The notes under the pieces are model-generated. The model was not told where the DNA came from. It made no database searches and saw only the letters and a program-made list of their open reading frames with translations. A stretch of 64,000 nucleotides of DNA, taken from positions 146,962 to 210,961 of the forward strand of contig JAEYRH010000006.1 in the NCBI GenBank assembly GCA_023435705.1. Direction: 5' to 3'. The translations under genes were made by a program, and so were the position numbers. Positions within the stretch are counted from its first letter, which is position 1. The number at the start of each line of letters is the position of its first letter. The stretch comes from Bacillota bacterium (lineage in GTDB: Bacteria > Bacillota > Clostridia > Christensenellales > UMGS416). Below, in pieces: positions 51,456 through 60,828 of the stretch.

Positions 51456-52250
51456 TTATCTGATTATTACGATGTCAATTCTGCGGTTTTTGGTCCGGTT
51501 GGCCTCGGAGGTGTTGGGCAGAATGGGGTGGAACTCTCCGTTGCCGGTGGCGGTGAGCTTAACCGGGTCGATGCCACAGTTGTCGATCAGGAAAATGACC
51601 ACATTTGTTGCTCGCTTTGTGGACAACTCCCAGTTTGACGGGAATTGTGCCGAACGAATGGGCACGTTATCGGTATGCCCTTGCACCATGATGTTCTTGT
51701 CCAGCATCTTTATGATGTTTCCGAGCGTTTTCAAGACCGATACACCGTCTTTTTTCACGTCGGCACTGCCCGAATCAAACAGAACGAGCGAGTCAATCCT
51801 CAGTGTAATTTCATTTCCATCAAGCAATATTCTTACGTAATCACCGAGGCCATATCGCGCAATTGCAGCTTCCAGTTTTCGCAAAACATCGTCAAGCTCA
51901 GTGTCTTGCGGCGGAATTGACGGGGTAACATCTGGTGGGAGTGTTGTGGCATTTGAAATGGAGGCACTTGGCGTCACACGCAGGCTTGCTGTTGGCCTGG
52001 AGGTGCTGGTGCTTTCCACCAGAGGATCGATCGCGGAATCTCCTTGTTCATGGGCGTATGGAAGGCCCACGCCTTCAAAGGCGAACTGGCCCTTGAACGA
52101 TTGGGCGATTTCCTGAAATTTGGCCTTCTCAATGGTCGCCATGGAAAACAGCATGATGAAGAAGGTCAATAAAAGTGTGACCATATCTCCGTATGTGCCC
52201 AACCAATCTGGGAGACCCTCTTCCGGCTTCTTTTCCCGTTTCTTCCTCAT
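51456..52250 (-). CDS. motB: Flagellar stator protein MotB
   Basis: A 264-residue stator subunit. The proton-binding Asp22 lies in the single N-terminal membrane helix (YGDMVTLLLTFFIMLFSMAT). A Thr/Ser/Pro-rich linker (about 75-125) leads to an OmpA-like peptidoglycan-binding domain with VQGHTDNVPI and NWELSTKRATNVV. AGGGAT precedes the ATG. It lies 43 nt after motA. Confidence 0.95.
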   Translation of the reverse strand: MRKKREKKPEEGLPDWLGTYGDMVTLLLTFFIMLFSMATIEKAKFQEIAQSFKGQFAFEGVGLPYAHEQGDSAIDPLVESTSTSRPTASLRVTPSASISNATTLPPDVTPSIPPQDTELDDVLRKLEAAIARYGLGDYVRILLDGNEITLRIDSLVLFDSGSADVKKDGVSVLKTLGNIIKMLDKNIMVQGHTDNVPIRSAQFPSNWELSTKRATNVVIFLIDNCGIDPVKLTATGNGEFHPILPNTSEANRTKNRRIDIVIIR

Positions 52251-52293
52251 ATTCTGATCCCTTCAGCCTCAAGCGCCATGTTTTTCGCGCCAA

Positions 52294-53133
52294 TCAGGCA
52301 CTTTCGGTTGCTTGCTCAGGCTGTGGTTCTTCCGTTTTCACAGGTTGCTTGTATAGCAGCTTTTGCGCTGGGGTCAAAAATGTCATCAGCTTGTTCTCAA
52401 TCACCGCCGGTTGCTCGCCGGTCTGGATGGAAAGGATGCCCTCCAGCAGCATCCGCATCGCATTGGCTTCTTCCTCGCTGTTTTTTGCCAGCTTGTTGGA
52501 GATGGGGGTGCAGACAAAGTTCGCAAGCACACTGCCATAAAATGTTGTGATCAAAGCCACGGCCATGGCCGGGCCGATTTTGCTGGGGTCATCCAGCTGG
52601 CCCAGCAGCAAAACAAGGCCCACCAGCGTGCCGATCATGCCCCAGCTGGGGAAGCTTTTTGCCAGAAAGTCAAACAATCCCTTGTTCCGTTCATGCCGCT
52701 CCTGCATGCTGTCAATCTCCATCTCGAGGATGTCCTTGGTCAGCTCCGGGTCATAGCCGTCCACCACATATTCCAGCGCCTTTTTTACAAATGGGTCGTT
52801 GATGTTTTCCTGATCTTCCTCCAGTGATAATATGCCTTCACGGCGTGCCTTCTGTGCCATTTGTATGATCATCCGAAGGTTATCCAGCAATGAGTCTTTC
52901 TTGGTAGTAAAGACTTTTAGTGTCAATTTGAGGATCTTGCCAACTTCGCTTAAGCTGAAACTCATAAGCGCTGATGCAATGCCTCCGCCGAAAACGATCA
53001 GTATGGAGCCTGTATCATAAAAAGCGCCCAGGCTGCCAGGGATCTTAATTGCTCCCAATGCATCGCTGAACATTATCGAAATGATAATGCTGAGAATTCC
53101 TAGAACAATTCCGCCAATGGTTGCAAAATCCAT
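52294..53133 (-). CDS. motA: Flagellar stator protein MotA
   Basis: A 279-residue protein with four membrane helices. The charged cytoplasmic loop (about 70-150) has KARREGILSLEED, and the conserved prolines are in FPSWGMIGTLVGLVLLL. It forms the proton channel with MotB. CAGGAG precedes the ATG. No other flagellar gene is in the window. Confidence 0.96.
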   Translation of the reverse strand: MDFATIGGIVLGILSIIISIMFSDALGAIKIPGSLGAFYDTGSILIVFGGGIASALMSFSLSEVGKILKLTLKVFTTKKDSLLDNLRMIIQMAQKARREGILSLEEDQENINDPFVKKALEYVVDGYDPELTKDILEMEIDSMQERHERNKGLFDFLAKSFPSWGMIGTLVGLVLLLGQLDDPSKIGPAMAVALITTFYGSVLANFVCTPISNKLAKNSEEEANAMRMLLEGILSIQTGEQPAVIENKLMTFLTPAQKLLYKQPVKTEEPQPEQATESA

Positions 53134-53296
53134 GACCTGCTCCTGTTAATGTTGGCGCGCATAAGCGCGGTCAACTTTATATGCCCGTCAAAACATAAAA
53201 TGTAACAATTATTGCGTTCCATCCAGAAAGTTCAGCACATTTTGAACCTTTTTAAGATTAGTCTGATGCGCCGCCCTCAAAACGAACCAGTGATGA

Positions 53297-54109
53297 TCAC
53301 TGCCTGCTGATGGTGACATGGTATTTGAGGCTGCCGGTGTATTCGCCATTACCGTCAAAACAATCATCACCTTGATAGGCGTATGCGGTGAGATCAATCG
53401 AGTCTACCTCAGCATACCTGCTGCCTGCGTGGAATTTGATGTTGGTGATCAATACGCTTTCTCCTTCTTTGAGTAGCCGCTTCTGCAGGTGCCATGTGCC
53501 GTAGTCACCGTCCGGGTCTTTCCGGGCGCTGTCATACAGGTAGATTTCCACAAACTTGGCGAAGTACTTCGGCTCCCGGTCAATCGGCGGGGCGTCACCT
53601 GGCCTGCGGATGTTCAGGTGGATCAACTCGCCGGACTTCAACGTGATGTCGACTGCATACCCGATCCGGTAGCCTTCCTTGCGGTACTTCCCCCAATACT
53701 TTTCCACCAGCGACCTTGGCGCCGCTTTCTCAACACTCTCCTTGTCTGTGGGCAGGGCGAAAAACTCCACATTCTTCTCGCCCTTTACCAGGTTTGCATC
53801 ATACTCTGTTGCCAGTTTCCTTGTGCTGCGGAAGTATAACTGGAGCACTTGCGGCCCATCTGGGTCCAGCGTTGGCGTGGGCTCCGCTGTAGGCGGCAAT
53901 GGCGTGGGTGATGGCGTGGGTTGTTCAGTGGGCGTTGCCGTTGGGAGGGGCGTAGGTGAGGGCCCCGCTGTTATGATTGGCGTGGGCTTCAACGACGGGG
54001 CGGTGGTTGTCGCAGGCGTTTCGGAAGGTTGGGAGCAAGATGCCAGCGGCAATGCCAGAAGCACCAGGGCAGCGCAGAATGCTAACAGCTTGCTCACGGT
54101 TTTCTTCAA
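53297..54109 (-). CDS. Lipoprotein with Pro/Thr-rich linker
   Basis: A 270-residue exported lipoprotein. The start MKKTVSKLLAF and lipobox LASC (Cys25) predict lipid anchoring. Residues about 28-80 are a Pro/Thr linker (TPSPTPLPPTAEPTP), similar in style to the CAP protein linker. The mature domain (about 88-270) is beta-rich and unrecognised. The initiation codon appears to be TTG with AAGGGAAG upstream. Confidence 0.7.
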   Translation of the reverse strand: MKKTVSKLLAFCAALVLLALPLASCSQPSETPATTTAPSLKPTPIITAGPSPTPLPTATPTEQPTPSPTPLPPTAEPTPTLDPDGPQVLQLYFRSTRKLATEYDANLVKGEKNVEFFALPTDKESVEKAAPRSLVEKYWGKYRKEGYRIGYAVDITLKSGELIHLNIRRPGDAPPIDREPKYFAKFVEIYLYDSARKDPDGDYGTWHLQKRLLKEGESVLITNIKFHAGSRYAEVDSIDLTAYAYQGDDCFDGNGEYTGSLKYHVTISRQ

Positions 54110-54248
54110 GGCTTTTCTTCCCTTCGGTGCCCCATTGGCATAGTAGTGGAGTTTGACAAAACTTCTCTTATTATAGCATTTTTCTGCCTTCCGTCTATGT
54201 GGAAAGACTAACTCGTGTGATTATGGTTACCGTAATGACCGATTGCTG

Positions 54249-54257
54249 TGATATAAT
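54249..54257 (+). promoter_or_regulatory. Extended -10 promoter of the rubredoxin-like gene
   Basis: TGATATAAT, an extended -10 without a clear -35, 33 nt before the start codon. Confidence 0.5.
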
Positions 54258-54289
54258 ATCAATCATAACACACATAGGAGGGTACAGCG

Positions 54290-54619
54290 ATGTTGTGGAA
54301 ATGCAGCGTATGCGGAATGGTTGTGGAAGGCACAGAAGCCCCCGAGACTTGTCCGAAGTGCGGAGCCCCGAAGGAAAAGTTTGTCAAGCTCACCGAGGAA
54401 GAGGAAAAGAAGGTGTTCGCGTCTGACAGAACCAACGATATCCATATGGAAATCGCAACGCTGGCGATGAAGATCGCAGCGCTCGCCGAGGAGGGCATCA
54501 AGATCAACCTGGATCCGCCCTGTGTGGCGCTTTTCACCAAGGCCAAGGATGAGGCCTGGATCATCAAGCAGCGCAGCAAGGCAGAGATTGCCGGCCACAT
54601 CGGCAAGGGCAAGTGGTAA
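54290..54619 (+). CDS. Rubredoxin-like domain protein
   Basis: A 109-residue protein. Residues 1-28 (WKCSVCGMVVEG and CPKCGAPKEKF) form a rubredoxin-type iron or zinc site of the short rubrerythrin kind. The rest is helical. It may serve in electron transfer or oxygen defence in an anaerobe. GGAGGG is 7 nt before the ATG. Confidence 0.85.
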   Translation: MLWKCSVCGMVVEGTEAPETCPKCGAPKEKFVKLTEEEEKKVFASDRTNDIHMEIATLAMKIAALAEEGIKINLDPPCVALFTKAKDEAWIIKQRSKAEIAGHIGKGKW

Positions 54620-54635
54620 AATAACGGTTTCATGT

Positions 54636-54665
54636 GGCAGGCTCGAGTGGGCCTGCCTTTTTCTT
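54636..54665 (+). terminator. Intrinsic terminator
   Basis: GGCAGGC-tcgagtg-GGCCTGCC followed by TTTTTCTTC. Confidence 0.88.
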
Positions 54666-54730
54666 CTCAATCGATGATCTGCAGCGGTGTATTACCGTTC
54701 AGAATCACAATTCCCAATCTGATTGCATGG

Positions 54731-54870
54731 TGCTATAATACTTGAAAAGCCGGCATCTGCCAGGAGCCGGACTTGGCGCACCCAAAATCCAAAACTGTCA
54801 GATATCCCTGTGGCGGCACCGAACATAGTGAGGTGACGCTGCAACAAGGAATTTGAACGGAGGCGAAACC
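54731..54870 (+). promoter_or_regulatory. Promoter and about 130-nt leader before the ECF transporter gene
   Basis: TGCTATAAT (extended -10, 54731-54739) starts a leader of about 130 nt. It can form CCGGC / GCCGG and TGCCA / TTGGC pairings at 54750-54785 and has a GTGGCGGCACCG segment near 54810. No known riboswitch consensus was matched. Confidence 0.4.
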
Positions 54871-55491
54871 ATGAATAACAAGACTCGCAAGCTTACCGTC
54901 ACAGCGCTGATGGCAGCGCTCACTCTCATTTTGGGCTTGACACCCGTCGGCTACATCCCCATCCCACCAGTTGTAATGACGCTGATGTGCATCCCTGTGA
55001 TCATTGGGACCATCACTGAAGGCCTAGGCAGTGGTATTGTGCTGGGATTCATTTTTGGTGTGACCAGCCTTCTCAAGGCGCTGGGGGTTTCACTGGTTCC
55101 GGACTTGTTTGGGACATGGCTCATGTCCGGATATCCTTTTGTGGCCATACTCATTATCTTCGTCCCAAGGCTGCTGATCCCGGTTGTCACATATATCGTG
55201 TATCGGTTGCTATCCAGAGGGCAAGAAACAGGTGTTCGCCACAAGGTCAGCGTTGGTGTCGCTGCTTTTGCAGGGTCTATAGCCAACACTGTGCTGTTTT
55301 TGGGGTTCCTGTACATTCTAATGATGCCCCACGCGGATGCGTTAGCCGGGGCCCTTGGTGTTACCAAGCCAGCGCTATTTGGCACTGTTGCGGGCATTGG
55401 TGCGATAAACGGACTGCCTGAAGCTGCTGTAGCGGTGCTGTTGTGCGTGCCGATCATATACGCGGTGAAAAAAGTCAAAAAGAAGGACTAG
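54871..55491 (+). CDS. ECF transporter S component, probably for pantothenate
   Basis: A 206-residue membrane protein with six predicted helices. The N-terminal LTVTALMAALTLILG and the loop YIPIPPVVMTLMCIPVIIG with AAxxGP-like positions are typical of energy-coupling-factor substrate-binding subunits. The stop is 5 nt before coaX, so pantothenate (PanT-type) is the most likely substrate, by context. The EcfA/EcfT module is not in the window. The ATG at 54871 has ACGGAGG upstream. Confidence 0.8.
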   Translation: MNNKTRKLTVTALMAALTLILGLTPVGYIPIPPVVMTLMCIPVIIGTITEGLGSGIVLGFIFGVTSLLKALGVSLVPDLFGTWLMSGYPFVAILIIFVPRLLIPVVTYIVYRLLSRGQETGVRHKVSVGVAAFAGSIANTVLFLGFLYILMMPHADALAGALGVTKPALFGTVAGIGAINGLPEAAVAVLLCVPIIYAVKKVKKKD

Positions 55492-55496
55492 AATTC

Positions 55497-56273
55497 ATGA
55501 TCATCACAATGGACGTGGGCAACACGAATATCAAGACCGGCATTTATGCTGGCCGCGAGATGGTGCAGTATGTGCGCTTTTCCACCGATATGGGCAAGAC
55601 CAGTGACGAATACGGCCTGATGCTCTTGCAGTTCCTGGCTCTGAAGGGTATCGGCGTGAATCAGATCGAGGCGGCCGTGGTGTCCAGTGTGGTCCCGTCC
55701 ATCAACTTCACAATCGAGCATATGTGCCGCACCTATTTCAACTTCGAGCCGCTGATGCTGGGGCCTGGTGTGAAAACCGGCCTCAACATACGATACGACA
55801 ACCCCCGTGAGGTGGGTTCGGACCGTATCGCCAACTGTGTGGCCGCTTATGACCTATATGGCGGGCCGGTGATCGTGATTGACTTCGGAACAGCCACCAC
55901 CTTCAACGCCATTTCAGCTGACGGGGAGTTTCTGGGCGGCGCGATCATGCCGGGCATCAAGCTTTCCACCGAGGCGTTGGTCGCCAACGCCGCCAAGCTG
56001 CCCCGTATCGAGTTTGTGAAGCCGGAGACAGCAATCAACCGCACCACGAGCAGCAACATGCAGGCCGGTGTGATCTACGGTTTTGTGGGTGCGGTGGACA
56101 ACATCGTGACACACATGCGCCATGAGCTGAATGACCAGGCTGCGCAGGTGGTGGCGACCGGTGGCTTCGCACGGTTGATTTCGCCGGAGTCCAAAACGAT
56201 CGGGCGCGTCAACGGCAGCCTGACGCTGGAAGGCCTGCGCATCATCTACGAACGTAACAGGAGGCCGGTATGA
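55497..56273 (+). CDS. coaX: Type III pantothenate kinase
   Basis: A 258-residue enzyme for the first step of coenzyme A synthesis. TMDVGNTNIKTGIY at the N-terminus, GSDRIANCVAAYDLYG, VIDFGTATTFNAI and GAIMPGIKLS are family markers. AAGGA precedes the ATG. It overlaps hom by 4 nt (ATGA). Confidence 0.96.
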   Translation: MIITMDVGNTNIKTGIYAGREMVQYVRFSTDMGKTSDEYGLMLLQFLALKGIGVNQIEAAVVSSVVPSINFTIEHMCRTYFNFEPLMLGPGVKTGLNIRYDNPREVGSDRIANCVAAYDLYGGPVIVIDFGTATTFNAISADGEFLGGAIMPGIKLSTEALVANAAKLPRIEFVKPETAINRTTSSNMQAGVIYGFVGAVDNIVTHMRHELNDQAAQVVATGGFARLISPESKTIGRVNGSLTLEGLRIIYERNRRPV

Positions 56274-57556
56274 GCGAGAGAGCGGTCAAAATCGCCTTTT
56301 TGGGGCTTGGCAACATTGGTGGTGGCGTGTTTACGACGCTCATTATGAATGGCGAGGGCATCGGCCACCGCGAGGGCCTGCGCTTCCAGGTGAAGCGCGC
56401 TTTGGTGCGCAATCTGGACAAACCCAGGCCAGTGGGCGTGCGCCGCGAGATCCTTACGACCGACTTGAACGATATCCTGAATGACCCGGAAATCACGATC
56501 GTGGCGGAGTTTTTGGGAGGCGTAGAGCCGGCGTTCACCCATCTGCAAAAGGTGCTGCTGGCCGGCAAGACAGTTGTGACGGCCAACAAGGAGGTCATTG
56601 CCTACCGGTGGCCCGAATTGGAGCAGGCTGCGCGGCAGGGCGGGGCTGGGCTTTACTATGAGGCCAGTGTGGGCGGCGGCATCCCGATCATCAAAACGAT
56701 CAACGAATCCTTGCAGGCCAACGAGATATCGGTGGTGAAGGGGATTATCAACGGCACTACGAACCACATGCTTTCACGGATGAGCCAGGCTGGCATTGGT
56801 TATGCGGAGGCGCTTCAGGAAGCCCAACGGCAGGGCCTGGCCGAGCCGGACCCCACCAATGACGTGGAGGGATTTGACGCGGCCTGCAAGCTTTCCATAC
56901 TGGCGTCCATCGCCTTTCACGCCAAGGTGCCGGTGGGCAGCGTCTACCGGCAGGGCATTACAGCCATCACTCCGGCAGACATCGCTCAAGGCCGGGAGCT
57001 TGGTTATGAGATCAAGCTGCTGGCCATCGGCAAGAAGCACGGCCGTACCATAGAGGCCCGCGTGCATCCCACGTTCATCCCCAGGGAGCACCCGCTGTCC
57101 AGCGTGAGCGGCTCCTACAACGCCATCTTCCTGGAGGGCAACGCCGTGGGCAACCTGATGCTCTATGGCCGCGGGGCCGGCGACCTGCCCACCGCCTCGG
57201 CTATCATCAGTGACCTCATCACAGCGGCTAAAGCCAATCATCACCGCTATAACACCTTTGACAACACCCAGCCGTCCAGCACCTATGTGGATATTGCCGC
57301 CGACTGGGACACCCGCTATTTCCTGCACCTTGATGTGCTGGACAAGCCAGGCGTGCTGGCCGAAGTAGCCGGTGTGCTGGCCCGCCACAACGTGAGCATC
57401 GCGTCGTGCGTGCAAAGAGGGTGGGAAACGAACACTGTCCCGCTCTTCATCATCACGCATCGCACCCGGGAAAAGGCGATGGGCGATGCCACGGAGGAGT
57501 TGCGTCGCCTGCCCAGCATCCAGAACATTTCCGCGCTCATTCGCGTGGAGGATTGA
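56270..57556 (+). CDS. hom: Homoserine dehydrogenase
   Basis: A 428-residue NAD(P)-dependent enzyme reducing aspartate semialdehyde to homoserine. The Rossmann loop FLGLGNIGGGVF, TANKEVIAY, YEASVGGGIPIIKTI, the catalytic segment GIINGTTNHMLSRM and DVEGFDAACKLSILASIAF are present. A C-terminal ACT domain (about 350-428) suggests feedback control by threonine. It is translationally coupled to coaX. Confidence 0.96.
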   Translation: MSERAVKIAFLGLGNIGGGVFTTLIMNGEGIGHREGLRFQVKRALVRNLDKPRPVGVRREILTTDLNDILNDPEITIVAEFLGGVEPAFTHLQKVLLAGKTVVTANKEVIAYRWPELEQAARQGGAGLYYEASVGGGIPIIKTINESLQANEISVVKGIINGTTNHMLSRMSQAGIGYAEALQEAQRQGLAEPDPTNDVEGFDAACKLSILASIAFHAKVPVGSVYRQGITAITPADIAQGRELGYEIKLLAIGKKHGRTIEARVHPTFIPREHPLSSVSGSYNAIFLEGNAVGNLMLYGRGAGDLPTASAIISDLITAAKANHHRYNTFDNTQPSSTYVDIAADWDTRYFLHLDVLDKPGVLAEVAGVLARHNVSIASCVQRGWETNTVPLFIITHRTREKAMGDATEELRRLPSIQNISALIRVED

Positions 57557-57595
57557 CTGCAGAAGTATGCAGTATCACACAAGGAGGAAACATCC

Positions 57596-57943
57596 ATGTT
57601 GATCCAGACCAGTGAAATGGCCACAGAAGTGCGCGACAATATGCGCGGAGGCGCCGGGCAGGCTGCCATCACCCACATTGCTCAGGGCAACGCTCTACCA
57701 AAAAACGTGAGGCTTTCCGCTGCCATCACGCTTCAGCCCGGCAGCTCCATCGGCTACCATGTGCATGAGAACGAGACGGAGATTTTTTACTTCGTGAGCG
57801 GATCCGGCAAGGTGGACGACAACGGTGAGGAAAAGGCTGTGAAGGCAGGCGATTGCCTGATCACGCCCAGCGGCACCGGGCATTCAGTGCAGAATGACGG
57901 CAGTGAGACGCTGGTGTTTTTCGCGGTGATTGTGCTGAATTGA
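57596..57943 (+). CDS. Cupin domain protein
   Basis: A 115-residue single cupin with motif 1 GYHVHENETEIFYFVSGSG and motif 2 GDCLITPSGTGHSVQN, giving a His/Glu/His metal site. GGAGG precedes the ATG. It lies 39 nt after hom. The substrate is unknown; many such proteins are small isomerases or sensors. Confidence 0.9.
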   Translation: MLIQTSEMATEVRDNMRGGAGQAAITHIAQGNALPKNVRLSAAITLQPGSSIGYHVHENETEIFYFVSGSGKVDDNGEEKAVKAGDCLITPSGTGHSVQNDGSETLVFFAVIVLN

Positions 57944-57992
57944 TTCCCCTGCCGCTTGCGAGTGGCATCTCCCTTGTCAAGGGGGGAGGGAG
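57942..57992. repeat. R2 repeat, short copy
   Basis: TTCCCCTGCCGCTTGCGAG, then CATCTCCCTTGTCAAGGGG and GGGAGGGAG. It is a diverged R2 directly after the cupin gene. Confidence 0.65.
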
Positions 57993-58038
57993 AAAGCTTA
58001 ATCATCCTATGTATGACCGGTGCTCTGTATCAGCCAGC

Positions 58039-58073
58039 AAAAAACGGTGTGCTTCTGTGGCACGCCGTTTTTG
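58039..58073. terminator. Bidirectional terminator
   Basis: AAAAACGGTGTG-cttctgtgg-CACGCCGTTTTTG between the convergent cupin and 58.1 kb genes. Confidence 0.85.
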
Positions 58074-58077
58074 TATG

Positions 58078-59049
58078 TCACTCACTTTGAATGAAGTACT
58101 TCACCCAGTAGCACTCACCATCCCGCGACACCAGTGAATGATCAAACCCGGCGGGCCTGCCGTAAGGCTTTGCCGGCACTGCTTGTAAAAACACCTTAAC
58201 GTCATCCACAATAACCGACCCCACATAGCATTGCACCGCACCGCCTGTTGGCATCTCAACGATTTCTGCGTCGTGGGCGCTGCCGTTGAATGGTCGGGCT
58301 GCGGGCAAGTCTTGCAGCATTTTTTCAAACTCAGAGGATACATCATCCCACAGGGGCGAGTAGACAGGGGGATGGGGTGTGGGACGGAGTGCCCGTTTCA
58401 ACACCAGAGGTTTCCGGTTTGTGTCCGTGCCAGGCTTTGCCGCATTGGCAATCTCCGTCCCTCTCTTGGCCGGGGCTGGCAGTGAGCGGGTGGGGCCTTC
58501 TTTTTGAAGTACCGCTGTGGCTGCGTTTGCGCCAGCGATTTCAACCGCCTCCGCAGCGCCGGGTTTCTGCTCCGGCAATGGAAACGGGGGTTCGGATTTG
58601 CTGGATGGCTCACGAAAGGAAGGCCTTGGCGTCACCTCCGGCTGTGTTGCTGCCGGCAGTGGGATTGCGGCAGCCTTGACCTGCGATTGCCTTGCGGCAA
58701 TGACCGGTTTGCCAGTGTCCAGCAGCTTTTTTCGGGCTTCGGCCTGATCAAAGGGTCCTGTGCCCACGGTGCCAAACAATATCGGCTTGCCGCCGGATAT
58801 CACCCATAAGGCGGCCACTCCTCCATCGGGACACTTCACAGAGATGGAGAGCGGCTCCGGAGGCCTGCAAAGATAGTTGCGACTGGGTCCATATTGCATT
58901 ACAATCACAGCATTGGCCGCGCCAGGCAGTTGCGCGGAGATTGTAAATTCAGAGCCCTTCGGCCCGGTGGCATAGTGGCAGATGCCGGTGGCCTTCACGC
59001 CATCCACACCACGCAACGCCGTCTTACCGGTCTTTCTTCCCTCAATCAT
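58078..59049 (-). CDS. Unknown protein with conserved C-terminal domain
   Basis: A protein of about 323 residues. The N-terminal 110 residues are beta-rich (NAVIVMQYGPSRNYLCRPPE), the middle is a Pro/Ala-rich linker, and the C-terminal 90 residues include GSVIVDDVKVFLQAVPAKPY and SRDGECYWVKYF, which looks like a separate small domain known from clostridial proteins of unknown function. ATG 59049 is used because the longer TTG start lies in the galT terminator; no good ribosome site is seen. Confidence 0.6.
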   Translation of the reverse strand: MIEGRKTGKTALRGVDGVKATGICHYATGPKGSEFTISAQLPGAANAVIVMQYGPSRNYLCRPPEPLSISVKCPDGGVAALWVISGGKPILFGTVGTGPFDQAEARKKLLDTGKPVIAARQSQVKAAAIPLPAATQPEVTPRPSFREPSSKSEPPFPLPEQKPGAAEAVEIAGANAATAVLQKEGPTRSLPAPAKRGTEIANAAKPGTDTNRKPLVLKRALRPTPHPPVYSPLWDDVSSEFEKMLQDLPAARPFNGSAHDAEIVEMPTGGAVQCYVGSVIVDDVKVFLQAVPAKPYGRPAGFDHSLVSRDGECYWVKYFIQSE

Positions 59050-59139
59050 TGCAATCACCGGTGAAGTATATGCAAGGGTGCGGGGGAATATGAAAACATG
59101 CCACCTTGTGTGTATAGCCAATTATGATTCTATAGCAAA

Positions 59140-59164
59140 CAAGAGCGGTATGCATCCGCTCTTG
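59140..59164 (-). terminator. Terminator after galT
   Basis: CAAGAGCGG / CCGCTCTTG hairpin with TTTGC on the minus strand. Confidence 0.75.
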
Positions 59165-59192
59165 TCAAGTTCAATGTCTGGTTTCCTAGATG

Positions 59193-60746
59193 TTACATTG
59201 AAACATATCCTAATGTATTTACGAACCGCAAAAAGCCAGCCAGACCCTCCGGGTTGTCCTTATACACGCCGCAGTCATCCAATACGCGCACGCATTTTTC
59301 ACCACATTGCCGCCGGATCAATGCCATTGCATTTTCATAACTCTCTTGCAGGCCATGCTGCGTCATCATGTCGCGTAGCCAGTTCAGATGCTTGTTGAGA
59401 GGATTCTTTGGGTCTTCCAGCACAGTTGCGTCGAATGGTACTTTCCCGCACAGGATTCTCGCCAGCCCTTCAAACTCTGATTCCAGACGGCCCGGCAGGA
59501 TGAACAAGCCCATCACCTCAATAAGCCCGATGTTTTCCTTTTTGATGTGGTGCAGGTCGTCATGCACATGAAAGATGCCCATCGTGTGAGCCACATCGGT
59601 GCGGTTGTTGCGCAGCACAATGTCCAGCTCATAATCGCTGCCCCTGCGTCGCGCGATGGGAGTGATGGCGTTGTGGGGCGTGCCTTCGGTGTGAGCAAGG
59701 ATGCCCAGGCTTTCGTCGCTGTGTTTCTCCCAGGCGTTCAGCACGGCGGCAGCTGCTTCGGTGAGCGTTTCGGGATCGTTGTGGCGCAGGCGCAGCGCTG
59801 ACATGGGCCAGCGGACGATTTCCGCTTTTAACCCCGGCCAGCGGTTTTGTTTGAGGTGCACAACCGCTTCAGCCCGGGCCATCGGCATGTCCCACACGCC
59901 GCCCTGGAAATGGTCGTGGTTTAAGATTGAGCCACCGACAATGGGTAGCCCCGCGTTGGAGCCAATGAAATAATGGGGGAACCGGGTAATGAACTCCATC
60001 AACCGCACGATTGTATCGCGGCTGATCTTCATTGGGATGTGCTCTTCCCGCAATACGATGCAGTGCTGGTTGTAATACACATAGGGCGAAAACTGGAAAT
60101 ACCACTGCTCACCGTTCAACTCCGTTGGGATCACCCGGAGAGTCTGCCGTGCTGGGTGGTTCAAACGGCCAGGATACCCCACATTGCTCAGGCAGAGTTG
60201 GCATTTTGGATAGCCCACCTGCGGAATCGTCTTGAGGCGGGCGACCTCGAGCGGATCCTTCTCTGGCTTACTCAGATTGATCGTGACTTCCAGCGGGCCA
60301 TATGGGCTTTCATGCACCCACCCGATGTTTTTGGCAACCCGCTCGGTGCGGATGTAGCCGCTTTTCCCGCACAAATCATAAAACCAGTCACAGGCAGCTT
60401 TGGGGCCGTACTCTTCTTCCAGCGCAGTAAACGTTGCGGCGACCTCCGAAGGCCGAGGCATCAGGCAGCCCATGAGCTTCGTGTCAAACAGATCCCTTTC
60501 AGTCTCTGTGTCGTTTTCAATGATGCCTTTCTGCAGAGCATATGCGATCAGGTTTTCCAGCAGAGGGGCTGGGGATGTATTATCTGTTCCCAGAAAGACT
60601 TCCTTGCAGCCGGTCTCACACTCCGGCTCCTCCAGGCGGAGCGTTTCCAGCAAGGCATTCCTGGCCTGAGGCACATCGAGTTTTGAAAGCAGGCCTGAGG
60701 CAATGCCGTAGGCAAGAAGTAATTCAATATCATGAGCCGGATTCAT
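59193..60746 (-). CDS. galT: Galactose-1-phosphate uridylyltransferase, Firmicutes type
   Basis: A 517-residue Leloir-pathway enzyme of the long (GalT class II) group found in Firmicutes. The active-site segment ILNHDHFQGGVWDMPM is near residue 273, and FHVHDDLHHIKKENIGLIEV is in the C-terminal half. It exchanges UDP between glucose and galactose 1-phosphates. AAAGGAA precedes the ATG. galK and galE are not adjacent; the GHMP kinase at 13 kb is galactokinase-like. Confidence 0.95.
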   Translation of the reverse strand: MNPAHDIELLLAYGIASGLLSKLDVPQARNALLETLRLEEPECETGCKEVFLGTDNTSPAPLLENLIAYALQKGIIENDTETERDLFDTKLMGCLMPRPSEVAATFTALEEEYGPKAACDWFYDLCGKSGYIRTERVAKNIGWVHESPYGPLEVTINLSKPEKDPLEVARLKTIPQVGYPKCQLCLSNVGYPGRLNHPARQTLRVIPTELNGEQWYFQFSPYVYYNQHCIVLREEHIPMKISRDTIVRLMEFITRFPHYFIGSNAGLPIVGGSILNHDHFQGGVWDMPMARAEAVVHLKQNRWPGLKAEIVRWPMSALRLRHNDPETLTEAAAAVLNAWEKHSDESLGILAHTEGTPHNAITPIARRRGSDYELDIVLRNNRTDVAHTMGIFHVHDDLHHIKKENIGLIEVMGLFILPGRLESEFEGLARILCGKVPFDATVLEDPKNPLNKHLNWLRDMMTQHGLQESYENAMALIRRQCGEKCVRVLDDCGVYKDNPEGLAGFLRFVNTLGYVSM

Positions 60747-60828
60747 AAGCCAGTTCCTTTCGGCTGTGAAGTCAACTTATTATAAACAACCGGGGGAGGT
60801 TTGGGAAGTTTTTCTGATTCTAGAATAA

